The notes: a model not told the origin generated them from the sequence alone. DNA of 64,000 nt from Leifsonia williamsii (GCF_030433685.1 NZ_JAROCF010000001.1:3224001-3288000); one strand, 5' to 3'; positions 52,318 to 61,892 are shown, counted from the first letter of the stretch. Numbers and translations are program-made.

Positions 52318-52668
52318 GTGACGTTCGACGACCACCCCGAGCTGGCGGAGTACGAGCCGCTCGGTGAGCGGCCGCTGCGGGGGCGCTCCATGACCATCGC
52401 GACCCGTGTCTTCGTCGTCGTCGCGCTGGTGGCGCTCGTGCTGCCCGGGGTGCTGCTGACGATCAGCATCCAGACGAGCACCGCCGGGTACACCTGCGAC
52501 GTCTACGCCCGCCACTACGAGCCCGACTCGGTCGGGTCGTCGGCCCGGTTCGAGCTGATGGGGCCGGTCGGACCCGGGTGGCAGTGCTACGCGCTCAACA
52601 CCGAGGGCGACGCGACCTGGGTCGCTCCCCTCGGACTCATCCCCTCGACCCCGCACGCCCTGCGCTGA
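52318..52668 (+). CDS. Small single-pass membrane protein, 116 residues
   Basis: A hypothetical protein with an acidic cytosolic N-terminus (DDHPELAEYEPLGERP), one membrane helix (about residues 29-50) and an extracytoplasmic part of about 60 residues with two cysteines (YTCDVYARHY and WQCYALN) that could pair. No family is recognised. The GTG at 52318 is directly preceded by GGAGG, which is too close for a normal ribosome binding site. An ATG at 52390 is the alternative and would give 92 residues. It is convergent with prs by 6 bp. Confidence 0.65.
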   Translation: MTFDDHPELAEYEPLGERPLRGRSMTIATRVFVVVALVALVLPGVLLTISIQTSTAGYTCDVYARHYEPDSVGSSARFELMGPVGPGWQCYALNTEGDATWVAPLGLIPSTPHALR

Positions 52669-52674
52669 GCGCGG

Positions 52675-53652
52675 TCAGGCGGCGCCGTCGAACATGGAGG
52701 TGACCGAGCCGTCGGTGAAGACCTCGCGGATCGCGTCCGCGAGCAGCGGCGCGATCGGCAGCACGGTGAGGCGGTCCCAGCGCTTGTGCTCCGGAAGCGG
52801 GAGGGTGTCGGTCACGACCACGCGGTCGATCACGTCGCTCTGCAGCAGCTCGACCGCCGGGTCGCTGAACACCGCGTGCGTGGCGGCGACGACGACGCCG
52901 GTGGCGCCGGCCTCCTTGAGCGCCTCAGCGGCCTTCACGATCGTGCGGCCGGTGTCGATCAGGTCGTCGACCAGGAGGCAGACGCGGCCCTTCACGTCGC
53001 CGACGATCTCGTGCACCGAGACCTGATTCGGCACCAGCGGGTCGCGGCGCTTGTGGATGATCGCGAGCGGGGCTCCCAGCTTGTCGCTCCAGATGTCGGC
53101 GACGCGGACGCGGCCCATGTCGGGCGAGACGACCGTCAGGGTCGACGCATCGAGCTCGCGGCGCATGTGGTCGAGCAGCACGGGCATGGCGAACAGGTGG
53201 TCCACCGGGCCGTCGAAGAAGCCCTGGATCTGCGCCGCGTGCAGGTCGACCGACATGATGCGGTCGGCGCCGGCGGCCTTGAACAGGTCGGCGACGAGCC
53301 GGGCCGAGATCGGCTCGCGGCCGCGGCCCTTCTTGTCCTGGCGGGCGTACGGGTAGAAGGGCGCGACCACGGTGATCCGCTTGGCCGACGCACGCTTCAG
53401 CGCATCCACCATGATGAGCTGCTCCATGAGCCACTCGTTGATCGGCGACGTATGCGACTGGATGACGAACGCGTCAGAACCGCGCACGCTCTCGTCGAAG
53501 CGGGCGTAGATCTCGCCGTTGGCGAAGGTGCGGGCGTCGGTCGGAACCAGCTCGCTGCCGAGGGACTCGGCGATCTGGCGGGCCAGCTCGGGATGCGCGC
53601 GCCCCGAGATCAGAACGAGTCGTTTCTGGCCGGTCGCGGTGATCCCTGACAC
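52675..53652 (-). CDS. prs: Ribose-phosphate pyrophosphokinase (PRPP synthase)
   Basis: A 325-residue class I PRPP synthase making phosphoribosyl pyrophosphate from ribose 5-phosphate and ATP. It has the ATP-binding YPYARQDKKGRGREPIS region, SVDLHAAQIQGFFDGPVDHL (in part) and the PRPP signature CLLVDDLIDTGRTIVKAAEAL (in part). Its GTG start directly abuts the glmU stop codon, so prs is cotranscribed downstream of glmU, the usual order. Confidence 0.97.
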   Translation of the reverse strand: MSGITATGQKRLVLISGRAHPELARQIAESLGSELVPTDARTFANGEIYARFDESVRGSDAFVIQSHTSPINEWLMEQLIMVDALKRASAKRITVVAPFYPYARQDKKGRGREPISARLVADLFKAAGADRIMSVDLHAAQIQGFFDGPVDHLFAMPVLLDHMRRELDASTLTVVSPDMGRVRVADIWSDKLGAPLAIIHKRRDPLVPNQVSVHEIVGDVKGRVCLLVDDLIDTGRTIVKAAEALKEAGATGVVVAATHAVFSDPAVELLQSDVIDRVVVTDTLPLPEHKRWDRLTVLPIAPLLADAIREVFTDGSVTSMFDGAA

Positions 53653-55107
53653 TTACTCTCCACTCTCGTCGCGGCCGGCGTCCGCTGCGCGGGCCGCCTG
53701 CGCGGCCTTGTCGGCGTCGGTGCCCGGCCGCTTCTCGGCGACCCAGCCTTCGATGTTCCGTTGCGGCGCGACGGTGATGGCGAGGGATCCGGCAGGCACG
53801 TCCTTCCGGACCACCGTTCCCGCCCCGGTGTACGCTCCGTCACCCATCCTAACCGGCGCGACGAAGACCGTGTTCGTGGCCGCTCGCACGTGGGAGCCGA
53901 TGGTCGTCCGGTGCTTGTTCACGCCGTCGTAGTTGGCCGTGATGACGCCGGCGCCGAGGTTCGACTGCTCCCCCACCTCCGCGTCGCCGACGTAGTTGAA
54001 GTGAGCGAGCTTGGTGCCGGCGCCGATGGTCGCGTTCTTGGTCTCGGAGAACGTGCCGATCTTGCCGTTCTCGCCGAGCACCGTTCCCGGACGGAGGTAC
54101 GAGAACGGTCCGACGGTCGCTCCGGCACCGATCACGGCGAGCGTGGCGTCCGTGCGCTTGACCGTCGCGCCCTCGCCGACCTCGCAGTCGAGGAGCGTGG
54201 TGTCCGGCCCGATGATCGCGCCGGTCTCGACCAGGGTCGCGCCGCGGATCTGGGTCCCGGGGAGGATCGTGACGTCGGGCGCGAGCTTCGCCTTCACGTC
54301 GATCCAGGTCGTCGCCGGGTCCTGGACGGTGACGCCGGCGAGCTGCCAGGTGCGGACGATCAGCGCGTTCAGCTTGGCGGCCGCGTCGCTCAGCTGGGCG
54401 CGGTCGTTGATGCCCTCGACCAGCCACGACTCGGACACGGGCAGGGCGTCGACGTCGAAGCCGGCCTCGCGGAGCAGCCCGATGACGTCGGTGAGGTACT
54501 TCTCGCCCTGGGCGTTGTCGGTGGTCACGGCGGCGAGCCGGTCGCGCAGCTGCGACAGGCCGAAGAGGTAGATGCCGGCGTTGATCTCGCCGATCGCGCG
54601 CTCCTCCTCGCTCGCGTCCTTGTGCTCGACGATGCGGTCGAGGCGGCCCTCCGGGGTCCGCACGATGCGCCCGTAACCGGTCGCGTCGGCGGGGAAGGTC
54701 GACAGGATGGTCGCTGCCGCGCTGCCGGAGCGGTGCGTCGCGATCAGCTCGCGCAGCGTGCCGGCGTCGAGCAGCGGCACGTCGCCGTTGACGACGAGGA
54801 CGTCGCCCTCGAAGTCCGCGGGCAGCGCGGCGATCGCCTGCTCGACCGCACGGCCGGTGCCGGGGACCTCGTCCTGGTCGACGATCACGGCCTCCGGCAT
54901 GTCGACGCCGATCACGTCGGCGAGCCGGTCGCGCTCGTGCCGCACCACGGCGATGACGTGCGCCGCGTCGAGCTCCTTCGCGGTCGCGAGCACGTGCGAG
55001 ACGATGGGGATGCCGCCGAGCGGGTGCAGCAGCTTGGGGGTGGCGGACTTCATCCGCGTCCCCTGCCCTGCCGCGAGCACCACGATGGCGAGATTCTGGT
55101 CGGTCAT
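53653..55107 (-). CDS. glmU: Bifunctional N-acetylglucosamine-1-phosphate uridyltransferase / glucosamine-1-phosphate acetyltransferase
   Basis: A 484-residue enzyme that makes UDP-GlcNAc for cell wall synthesis. The N-terminal pyrophosphorylase has VVLAAGQGTRMKSATPKLLHPLGG (in part), and LVVNGDVPLLD binds metal. From about residue 255 a left-handed beta-helix of hexapeptide repeats forms the acetyltransferase, with SYLRPGTVLGENGKIG, ETKNATIGAGTKLAHFNYVGD (in part) and NYDGVNKHRTTIG. The C-terminal Ala/Asp/Arg tail is short. It precedes prs and follows a tRNA-Gln gene on the same strand. Confidence 0.97.
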   Translation of the reverse strand: MTDQNLAIVVLAAGQGTRMKSATPKLLHPLGGIPIVSHVLATAKELDAAHVIAVVRHERDRLADVIGVDMPEAVIVDQDEVPGTGRAVEQAIAALPADFEGDVLVVNGDVPLLDAGTLRELIATHRSGSAAATILSTFPADATGYGRIVRTPEGRLDRIVEHKDASEEERAIGEINAGIYLFGLSQLRDRLAAVTTDNAQGEKYLTDVIGLLREAGFDVDALPVSESWLVEGINDRAQLSDAAAKLNALIVRTWQLAGVTVQDPATTWIDVKAKLAPDVTILPGTQIRGATLVETGAIIGPDTTLLDCEVGEGATVKRTDATLAVIGAGATVGPFSYLRPGTVLGENGKIGTFSETKNATIGAGTKLAHFNYVGDAEVGEQSNLGAGVITANYDGVNKHRTTIGSHVRAATNTVFVAPVRMGDGAYTGAGTVVRKDVPAGSLAITVAPQRNIEGWVAEKRPGTDADKAAQAARAADAGRDESGE

Positions 55108-55140
55108 GTCCCTCCCGGGGTCGGTGTGGCGGGCCTGCCG

Positions 55141-55212
55141 CTCCGCCTCCAGGACTCGAACCTGGACCTCACAGCTCCAAAGGCTGTCGTGCTGCCATTA
55201 CACCAAGGCGGA
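55141..55212 (-). tRNA. tRNA-Gln(UUG)
   Basis: A 72-nt cloverleaf on the minus strand: acceptor TCCGCCT pairs with AGGCGGA plus discriminator G. The anticodon stem ACAGC/GCTGT encloses CTTTGGA (anticodon TTG). The T arm contains GGTTCGAGTCC. The 3' CCA is not encoded. It lies just upstream of glmU. Confidence 0.95.
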
Positions 55213-55285
55213 CCGCGCGGATCGCGCGTATGACAGTCTGCCAGACCGCCACTCGGCCCTCCCGCATCAGCGCTCGCTCCGGCAA

Positions 55286-55291
55286 TAGCAT
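55286..55291 (+). promoter_or_regulatory. Putative -10 box (TAGCAT) of MarR gene
   Basis: TAGCAT lies 6 nt before the ATG at 55298. The intervening GGGGGG is too close to serve as a good Shine-Dalgarno, so leaderless expression is likely. Confidence 0.4.
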
Positions 55292-55297
55292 GGGGGG

Positions 55298-55819
55298 ATG
55301 CCGGATGCACAGGAGGTCGCGGGCGCCCGCGACGAGGTCGACCGCATCGTCGGCGCCTGGCGCAGGGAGCGGCCCGATCTCGACTTCTCGCCGCTGCAGG
55401 TGCTCTCGCGCGTCGACCGCCTCTCGCGCCACCTCGACCGCGCCCGCCGCGGCGCCTTCGAGCGCTCCGACCTCGACTCGTGGGAGTTCGACGTGCTCTC
55501 GGCGCTGCGCCGCGCCGGCACGCCCTACCAGCTCAGCCCGAAGGCGCTGCTGCAGCAGACGCTCGTCTCGAGCGGCACCATGACCAACCGCATCGACCGC
55601 CTGGTCGCGCGTGGCCTGGTCGAGCGTCGCACCGACCCGAACGACGGCCGCGGCATCCTGGTGCAGATGACCGCGCAGGGGCTCAGCCGGGTCGACGCGG
55701 CGATCACCCGGCTGGTGGATGCCGAGGCCGACCTCCTGGAGGCGCTGTCCGGGGCCGAGCAGGAGCGCATCGCGGCGCTGCTGCGCAAGCTGAGCCTGGG
55801 GTTCGACGTCGAGCACTGA
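55298..55819 (+). CDS. MarR family transcriptional regulator
   Basis: A 173-residue winged-helix repressor. The recognition region is LSPKALLQQTLVSSGTMTNR (about residues 83-102), followed by the wing ERRTDPNDGRGILVQMTAQG and a dimerisation helix (EADLLEALSGAEQERIAALLRKL in part). MarR proteins usually respond to small phenolic ligands or oxidants and control neighbouring genes. No transporter or enzyme gene is directly linked, so its target is not obvious. The glycosyltransferase gene downstream has its own probable promoter. Confidence 0.9.
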   Translation: MPDAQEVAGARDEVDRIVGAWRRERPDLDFSPLQVLSRVDRLSRHLDRARRGAFERSDLDSWEFDVLSALRRAGTPYQLSPKALLQQTLVSSGTMTNRIDRLVARGLVERRTDPNDGRGILVQMTAQGLSRVDAAITRLVDAEADLLEALSGAEQERIAALLRKLSLGFDVEH

Positions 55820-55865
55820 CGGGGACCGCACCACGGGCTCCCAGGAGACCGTTATCCCGCTCTCA

Positions 55866-55871
55866 TAAAAT
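55866..55871 (+). promoter_or_regulatory. Putative -10 box (TAAAAT) of CDP-glycerol transferase gene
   Basis: TAAAAT lies 9 nt before the ATG at 55881 in an AT-rich patch, so the leader would be short. Confidence 0.4.
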
Positions 55872-55880
55872 CGGGGCGAT

Positions 55881-58391
55881 ATGAAGCTCTCCCGTCTCCA
55901 GCGCCTTCCCGCCCGGGCCAAACGCGCAGCCCGCTACGAGATCCACGCGCACTGGAGGCGGCAGCCGCTCGTCCTCGGCTCGGTGCTGTACGAGTCCTTC
56001 TCGGGCAACGGCATGCTGGACAACCCGGAGGCGCTGTTCCGCGAGCTGCTCGCGGCGGAGGACCTCCAGCACCTCACCCACATCTGGGCGCTCTCGGACC
56101 TCAAGCAGTACCGGGCGGCCGTCGAGGAGTTCGCCGGGCATCCGCGCGTCTCGTTCGTGCGCTACGGCTCGGCGGCGTACTACCGCGCGCTGGCGACGAG
56201 CCAGTACCTCGTCAACAACGCGACGTTCCCGCCGGACTTCTCCAAGCGTCCCGGCCAGGTGTACCTGAACACCTGGCACGGCACCCCGCTCAAGCGGATG
56301 GGCTACGACATCGAGGGCGGCGCGCTCGCGACCGCGAACATCATCCGCAACTTCGTGCAGGCCGACTACCTGCTCGCGGCCAACCCGTTCATGTCCGAGC
56401 AGATGTATCAGACGGCGTACAAGCTGACCGGCGTGTACCGCGGCACCCTCATCGAGGAGGGCTACCCGCGCATCGACCGCCAGCTGGTCGACGACCGAGG
56501 TCGCGCGGACGCGCGGCGCAGGCTGACCGAGGCCGGCATCCCTCTCGGCGACCGCAAGATCGTGCTCTACGCCCCCACGTGGAAGGGCGCCACCTTCGGC
56601 CGCCCCACCGACGACCTCGACGAGCTGCTCGACCACATCGCCCGCATCGAGGAGCGCATCGACACCAGCCGGTACGCGGTGCTGCTCAAGACGCATCAGA
56701 CCGTCGCGAGGCTGGCGGTCGACCGGCCGGAGCTGCGACGCCTCCTCGTCCCGAACGAGATCCCGACCAACCTCGTGCTGGGCGCCTCCGACCTGCTGAT
56801 CTCGGACTACTCGAGCATCTTCTTCGACTTCCTGCAGACCGGGCGGCCGATCCTCTTCTTCACGCCCGACCTCGCCGACTACGCCGGCACCCGCGGCCTG
56901 TACTTCGAGCCGGAGGAGTGGCCCGGGCCGACCTTCGCCTCCGCCCTCGAGCTCGGCGACGCCATCGCGGCGATCGCCGCCGACGACGACCGCGTGCCGG
57001 AGAGCCACCGCGACCGCTACCTCTCGATGCAGCGCCGGTTCACCCCGTACGAGGACGGCGCCGCCTCCGCACGCGTGGTCGACATCGTGTTCCGGGGTGT
57101 GCGCGACGGCTACCGGCTGCGCTCCGACCTCGCCGAGGACGGCCGCGAGAAGATCCTGCTCTACCTGGGCGGGATGCGGCCGAACGGGATCACGACCTCC
57201 GCCCTCAACCTGCTGAACAACCTCGACCACGACCGCTACGACGTGTCGGCGTTCTTCGCCCAGAGCCGCTCGCGCGCGAGCCTCGCCAAGCAGGAGCTGA
57301 TCAACCCGGCCGTGCGGCAGTTCCCGCGCGTCGGCGGCATGAACGGCGCGAAGCTGCGGCACCTCGCCCGGCACCTCGACTTCCGGCGCGGCCGCATCGC
57401 GCAGCACGCCGACGTGCCGGCGCAGAACCGGCTCTGGGACGACGAGTGGTACCGCTGCTTCGGCGAGAGCCGGTTCGACTACGTGGTCGACTTCTCCGGG
57501 TACGGCCCGTTCTGGGCGACCCTGCTGCTCCACTCCCCCGCCGCCCAGCGCGCGATCTGGCTGCACAACGACCTCGCCTCCGACGCGCACCGCGAGGTCA
57601 ACGGCCAGAAGCGGATGCTGCACAGCCTCACCCAGCTGTTCACGCTCTACGGGCAGTACGACCACCTGGTGTCCGTCTCCCCGACCCTCGCCGAGATCAA
57701 CCGCACGTCGCTCGCCGAGTACGCCGCCCCCGAGAAGTTCGTGTCGGCGCTCAACACGGTCGACGCCGAGCACATCGTCGAGAACGCGGCGGGCGACCTC
57801 CACGAGCTGACCTTCGACGAGGAGACCGGCGCCGTGCCGGACTGGGCCGAGGCGCTCATGGCCGACGACGACATCGAGACCTTCGTCAATGTCGGCCGCC
57901 TGTCACCGGAGAAGAACCAGGCGCGCCTCATCCGCGCCTTCGCGTCGGTGCACGCCGAGAACCCCGCAACGCGTCTGGTGATCGTCGGCTCCGGTCCGCT
58001 CGCGGACGACCTGGAGGCGCTGGTCGCCGAGCTGGGCCTCCAGGGCTCCGTCTTCCTCACCGGCATGCAGCGCAACCCGCACGCGATCATGGCGCACGCC
58101 GACTGCTTCGTGCTCTCGAGCGACTACGAGGGCCAGCCGATGGTGCTGCTGGAGGCGCTGGTGCTCGGGCTGCCGATCGTCACGGTCGAGTTCGCCTCCG
58201 CCAAGAACGCCCTGCCCGCGGGCAGCGGCCTCGTTGTTCCGCAGACGGACGAGGGCGTGGCGGACGGCATGCGCGCGTACCTCCGCGGCGAGGTGCCGGA
58301 GAGCCGCTTCGACCCGGTCGCGTACAACCGCAAGGCGGTCGGCGAGTTCTACCGGGCGATCGGGGCGGTGCGGGAGCCGGTTCAGCAGTAG
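55881..58391 (+). CDS. Fused CDP-glycerol glycerophosphotransferase and GT4 glycosyltransferase
   Basis: An 836-residue two-domain enzyme. The N-terminal half (about 30-400) is TagF/TagB-like: VNNATFPPDF, WHGTPLKRMG (132-141), ANPFMSEQMYQTAY and SDYSSIFFDF (308-317) are the CDP-glycerol transferase marks. The C-terminal half (about 425-830) is a GT-B retaining glycosyltransferase of family 4 with NVGRLSPEKNQ (about 670) and the E-x7-E region in DYEGQPMVLLEALVLGLP (about 750). It would build a glycerol- or polyol-phosphate polymer carrying sugars, such as a teichoic acid, on the cytosolic face. No partner genes flank it. Confidence 0.9.
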   Translation: MKLSRLQRLPARAKRAARYEIHAHWRRQPLVLGSVLYESFSGNGMLDNPEALFRELLAAEDLQHLTHIWALSDLKQYRAAVEEFAGHPRVSFVRYGSAAYYRALATSQYLVNNATFPPDFSKRPGQVYLNTWHGTPLKRMGYDIEGGALATANIIRNFVQADYLLAANPFMSEQMYQTAYKLTGVYRGTLIEEGYPRIDRQLVDDRGRADARRRLTEAGIPLGDRKIVLYAPTWKGATFGRPTDDLDELLDHIARIEERIDTSRYAVLLKTHQTVARLAVDRPELRRLLVPNEIPTNLVLGASDLLISDYSSIFFDFLQTGRPILFFTPDLADYAGTRGLYFEPEEWPGPTFASALELGDAIAAIAADDDRVPESHRDRYLSMQRRFTPYEDGAASARVVDIVFRGVRDGYRLRSDLAEDGREKILLYLGGMRPNGITTSALNLLNNLDHDRYDVSAFFAQSRSRASLAKQELINPAVRQFPRVGGMNGAKLRHLARHLDFRRGRIAQHADVPAQNRLWDDEWYRCFGESRFDYVVDFSGYGPFWATLLLHSPAAQRAIWLHNDLASDAHREVNGQKRMLHSLTQLFTLYGQYDHLVSVSPTLAEINRTSLAEYAAPEKFVSALNTVDAEHIVENAAGDLHELTFDEETGAVPDWAEALMADDDIETFVNVGRLSPEKNQARLIRAFASVHAENPATRLVIVGSGPLADDLEALVAELGLQGSVFLTGMQRNPHAIMAHADCFVLSSDYEGQPMVLLEALVLGLPIVTVEFASAKNALPAGSGLVVPQTDEGVADGMRAYLRGEVPESRFDPVAYNRKAVGEFYRAIGAVREPVQQ

Positions 58392-58401
58392 GCCGGCGGC
58401 G

Positions 58402-60024
58402 TCAAGCCCGGGCGATGAGGGCGGCGGTGTCGACGCCGGCCGGGAGCTCGCCGTAGAGCGCGCCGCGGTCGGGGCTGAGACGCCCGGCGACGAACGCGTC
58501 GGCGACCGCGGGAGGCGCGGTCCGGATCAGCAGGGAGGCCTGCAGCGCCACCGCGAGCGCGGCCACCAGCGAGCGAGCGTGGGCCTGGGCGAGTGCGCCG
58601 TCGACCTCCGCCGCCTCCCGCAGCCGGATGCGCAGCCGGTCGTGGTGGGCGTCGAAGGCCGCGTGGACGCCGCGTGCAGCCGCCAGCTCGCTGTCGAACG
58701 CCTCGCGGGGAGCCGCCTCGCGGCCGAGCGCGCGCAGCACGTCGAGCGCGATCACATTCCCTGAGCCCTCCCAGATCGCCATGACCGGCTGCTCCCGATA
58801 CCGCCGGGCCAGCGGGAAGGCCTCGGTGTAGCCGTTGCCGCCCAGGCATTCGAGGGCTTCGGCCGCGTGCCCGGGGCCGCGCTTGCACACCCAGTACTTG
58901 CCGACGGCGGTGGCGAGCCGGCGGAAGGCGACCTCCTGCTCGGAGGCGTCGGCGTCGTGGGCGCGGGCGAGCCGGAGGGCGAGCGCTGTGGCGGCCTCCG
59001 ACTCCAGCGCCAGGTCGGCGAGCACCGCGGTCATCGCCGGCTGGTCCACCAGGCGGGCGCCGAACGCCGACCGGTGGCGGACGTGCCAGGCCGCCTCCGC
59101 CACGCCCTGCCGCATCCCGGCAGCGCTGCCGAGCACGCAGTCGAGGCGCGTGCGGCTCACCATCTCGATGATCGTGCGGACGCCGCGGCCCTCTTCCCCC
59201 AGCAGGAAGCCGACGGTCCCGTCGAACTCCACCTCGCTCGACGCGTTGGAGCGGTTGCCGAGCTTGTCCTTGAGGCGCTGGACCAGGAACACGTTGCGGG
59301 TGCCGTCCTCCAGCACGCGCGGGACGAGGAAGCAACTCAGCCCTGCCGACGTCTGCGCAAGGACCAGGAACGCATCCGACATGGGCGCCGAGCAGAACCA
59401 CTTGTGGCCCGTGAGCAGCCAGCGTCCCGCGCCGTCCGCGAGCGCGCGCGTGGTGTTCGCGCGCACGTCGGAGCCTCCCTGCTTCTCGGTCATCGCCATC
59501 CCGAACAGCGCGGACGCCTTGCCCGCGGCGAGCCGGCCGTCGTACTCGCGGCTGAGCAGCCGCGGCATCCACTCGGCGGCGAGGTCGGCGTCGGCGGCCA
59601 GCGCGGGCACGGCCGCATGCGTCATCGAAACCGGGCAGGCGTGCCCCGGCTCGACCTGCGCGAACAGCATGAACGTCGCTGCGCGCGCGACCGCGGCGCC
59701 CGGCCGCGGGTCGTCGAAGGCCGAGGTGTGCGCGCCGACGGCGACGGCGGAGGCGAGGATGCGGTGGTAGCTCTCGTCGTACTCCACTTCGTCGAGGCGG
59801 TTCCCCCAGCGGTCGAAGGCACGGAGCTGCGGTTCGCGCACATTCGCACGCTCGGCGTCGGCCTGGAACTCCGCAGACCCGACGTGCCGCCCGACGGCGC
59901 CGAGCTCGCCGAGCGCCCAGTCGGCGTCGTAGCGCGCGACCGCCTCGCGCAGCGGCACGTCGGCGGCGAACTCGTCCACGTCGACGCGCGGCGGAGGTTG
60001 GTTCACGACGTCGTGAGTGCTCAT
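58402..60024 (-). CDS. Acyl-CoA dehydrogenase family protein (AidB-like)
   Basis: A 540-residue flavoprotein of the acyl-CoA dehydrogenase superfamily, larger than the usual 380-400 because of an extended N-terminal helical domain, as in AidB. It has AMTEKQGGSDVRANTTRA (FAD/substrate loop), GHKWFCSAPMSDAFLVLAQT, and ECLGGNGYTEAFPLARRYRE near the C-terminal FAD contact. AidB-like proteins bind DNA in E. coli and protect against alkylation; the enzymatic role is unclear. A basic DNA-binding face cannot be judged from here. It is a single gene, convergent with the glycosyltransferase gene. Confidence 0.88.
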   Translation of the reverse strand: MSTHDVVNQPPPRVDVDEFAADVPLREAVARYDADWALGELGAVGRHVGSAEFQADAERANVREPQLRAFDRWGNRLDEVEYDESYHRILASAVAVGAHTSAFDDPRPGAAVARAATFMLFAQVEPGHACPVSMTHAAVPALAADADLAAEWMPRLLSREYDGRLAAGKASALFGMAMTEKQGGSDVRANTTRALADGAGRWLLTGHKWFCSAPMSDAFLVLAQTSAGLSCFLVPRVLEDGTRNVFLVQRLKDKLGNRSNASSEVEFDGTVGFLLGEEGRGVRTIIEMVSRTRLDCVLGSAAGMRQGVAEAAWHVRHRSAFGARLVDQPAMTAVLADLALESEAATALALRLARAHDADASEQEVAFRRLATAVGKYWVCKRGPGHAAEALECLGGNGYTEAFPLARRYREQPVMAIWEGSGNVIALDVLRALGREAAPREAFDSELAAARGVHAAFDAHHDRLRIRLREAAEVDGALAQAHARSLVAALAVALQASLLIRTAPPAVADAFVAGRLSPDRGALYGELPAGVDTAALIARA

Positions 60025-60064
60025 GGCGGTGGAGTCTAGTGGGAGAGACCGCCCGTCGCCCGGC

Positions 60065-61882
60065 TCACCCCTCCAGCCGCTCCGACAGCTCCAGCCAGGT
60101 CGTCTCGAGGTCGGCGATCTCGCCCTCGAGGCCGCGCAGCTGTTCGGTCAGGTCGCCGAGGCCGACGTAGTCGCTCTGGTCGTGGTCGGCGAGGGCCTGG
60201 TGGGTGGCGGCGACCTCGTCGGCGAGGCGGGAGAGGCGGCGGTCGATCGCGGCGAGCTCCTTCTCGGCGGCGCGCAGGGCGGCGCCGGTGAGGGCCGGCG
60301 CGGCACCGGGAGCGGAGGCGGCGACCGTCGACGCACCCGCGCCTCCGCGCACCGCCGACGCCGCCGACGCGGAGGGCGCCTGGCCCTTGCGCAGCCGCAG
60401 GTACTCGTCGATGCCGCCGGGGAGGTGCCGCAGCCGGCCGTCCATCACGGCGTACTGCTGGTCGGTGACGCGCTCGACGAGGTAGCGGTCGTGCGACACC
60501 ACGAGCAGGGTGCCCGGCCAGGAGTCGAGGAGGTCCTCCATCGCGGCGAGCATGTCGGTGTCGAGGTCGTTGGTCGGCTCGTCGAGGATGAGCACGTTGG
60601 GCTCGTCGAGCAGGATGAGCAGGAGCTGGAGGCGGCGCTTCTGGCCGCCGGAGAGGTCCTTCACCGGCGTGGAGAGCTGCGCGTTGGTGAAGCCGAGACG
60701 CTCCAGCATCTGGCCGGGCGACACCTCCTTGCCGCCCGCGAGGTAGGTCGTGCGCTTCTCGGCGACGACCGCGCTGACCCGCATGTCGGCCAGCTCGTCG
60801 AGCTCGGCGAGCTGCTGGGTGAGGGTCGCGATCTTCACGGTCTTGCCGCGCTTGACCGTCCCGGCGCTCGGCTGGACCGTGCCGGCGACCAGGCCGAGGA
60901 GGGTCGACTTGCCGGCGCCGTTCACGCCGAGGATGCCGGTGCGCTCGCCCGGCGCGATGCGCCACTCCACGCCCTGCAGCACGGTCTTCGGCGGGTACTC
61001 GACGGCGACGTCGATCAGGTCGACCACGTCCTTGCCGAGGCGGGCGGTCGCCATGCGGGTCAGCTCGACGGCGTCGCGCGGGGCGGGCTCGTCGGCGATC
61101 AGCGTGGCCGCCGCGTCCATCCGGAACTTGGGCTTGGAGGTGCGGGCCGGGGCGCCGCGCCGCAGCCAGGCCAGCTCCTTGCGCATGAGGTTCTGCCGCT
61201 TCGTCTCGGCGACGGCCGCCATGCGGTCGCGCTCGACGCGCTGCAGCACATAGGCCGCGTAGCCGCCCTCGAACGGCTCGACGATGCCGTCGTGCACCTC
61301 CCACGTGCCGGTCGACACCTCGTCGAGGAACCAGCGGTCGTGCGTGACGACGACGAGCGCGCCCTGCCCGCTGGGCCAGCGGGTCTTGAGGTGCGCGGCG
61401 AGCCAGGCCACGCCCTCGATGTCGAGGTGGTTCGTCGGCTCGTCGAGGAACAGGACGTCGTGATCGTGCACCAGGAGGGCCGCGAGCGCCACGCGGCGGC
61501 GCTGGCCACCCGAGAGCTCGCCGATCGTCGCCTCCCAGCGGATGTCGGCCACGAGGCCCGCGAGCACATCGCGCACGCGCGGGTCGCCCGCCCACAGGTG
61601 CTCCTCGCGGTCGCCCACGATGGCACGGCCCACGGTCGTCGACGCGTCGAGGTCGTCCCGCTGGTCGAGCACGCCGACGGACACGTCGCGTCGCCGCGTC
61701 ACCCGCCCTGCGTCGGGCTCCAGCCTCCCGGAGAGCAGGGAGAGCAGCGTGGACTTGCCGTCGCCGTTGCGCCCGACGATGCCGATGCGGTCGCCCTCGG
61801 CGAGCCCGAGCGTGACGGACTCGAAGACGACGCGGGTCGGGTATTCGAGGTGCAGGGATTCGGCGCCGAGGAGATGAGCCAT
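60065..61882 (-). CDS. ABC-F family ATPase (Uup/EttA-like)
   Basis: A 605-residue soluble protein with two ABC ATPase domains and no membrane part. Domain 1 has Walker A IVGRNGDGKSTLLSLL and signature LSGGQRRRVALAALL. A linker (about 230-310, the P-site tRNA interaction motif) joins domain 2 with LGVNGAGKSTLLGLV and LSGGQKRRLQLLLIL. The C-terminus is a predicted coiled coil (about 545-605), as in Uup. ABC-F proteins act on ribosomes or in DNA handling; some confer antibiotic resistance. The ATG follows GGAG by 7 nt and a TAGGCT box lies 10 nt upstream. Confidence 0.93.
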   Translation of the reverse strand: MAHLLGAESLHLEYPTRVVFESVTLGLAEGDRIGIVGRNGDGKSTLLSLLSGRLEPDAGRVTRRRDVSVGVLDQRDDLDASTTVGRAIVGDREEHLWAGDPRVRDVLAGLVADIRWEATIGELSGGQRRRVALAALLVHDHDVLFLDEPTNHLDIEGVAWLAAHLKTRWPSGQGALVVVTHDRWFLDEVSTGTWEVHDGIVEPFEGGYAAYVLQRVERDRMAAVAETKRQNLMRKELAWLRRGAPARTSKPKFRMDAAATLIADEPAPRDAVELTRMATARLGKDVVDLIDVAVEYPPKTVLQGVEWRIAPGERTGILGVNGAGKSTLLGLVAGTVQPSAGTVKRGKTVKIATLTQQLAELDELADMRVSAVVAEKRTTYLAGGKEVSPGQMLERLGFTNAQLSTPVKDLSGGQKRRLQLLLILLDEPNVLILDEPTNDLDTDMLAAMEDLLDSWPGTLLVVSHDRYLVERVTDQQYAVMDGRLRHLPGGIDEYLRLRKGQAPSASAASAVRGGAGASTVAASAPGAAPALTGAALRAAEKELAAIDRRLSRLADEVAATHQALADHDQSDYVGLGDLTEQLRGLEGEIADLETTWLELSERLEG

Positions 61883-61892
61883 GAGGATCTCC

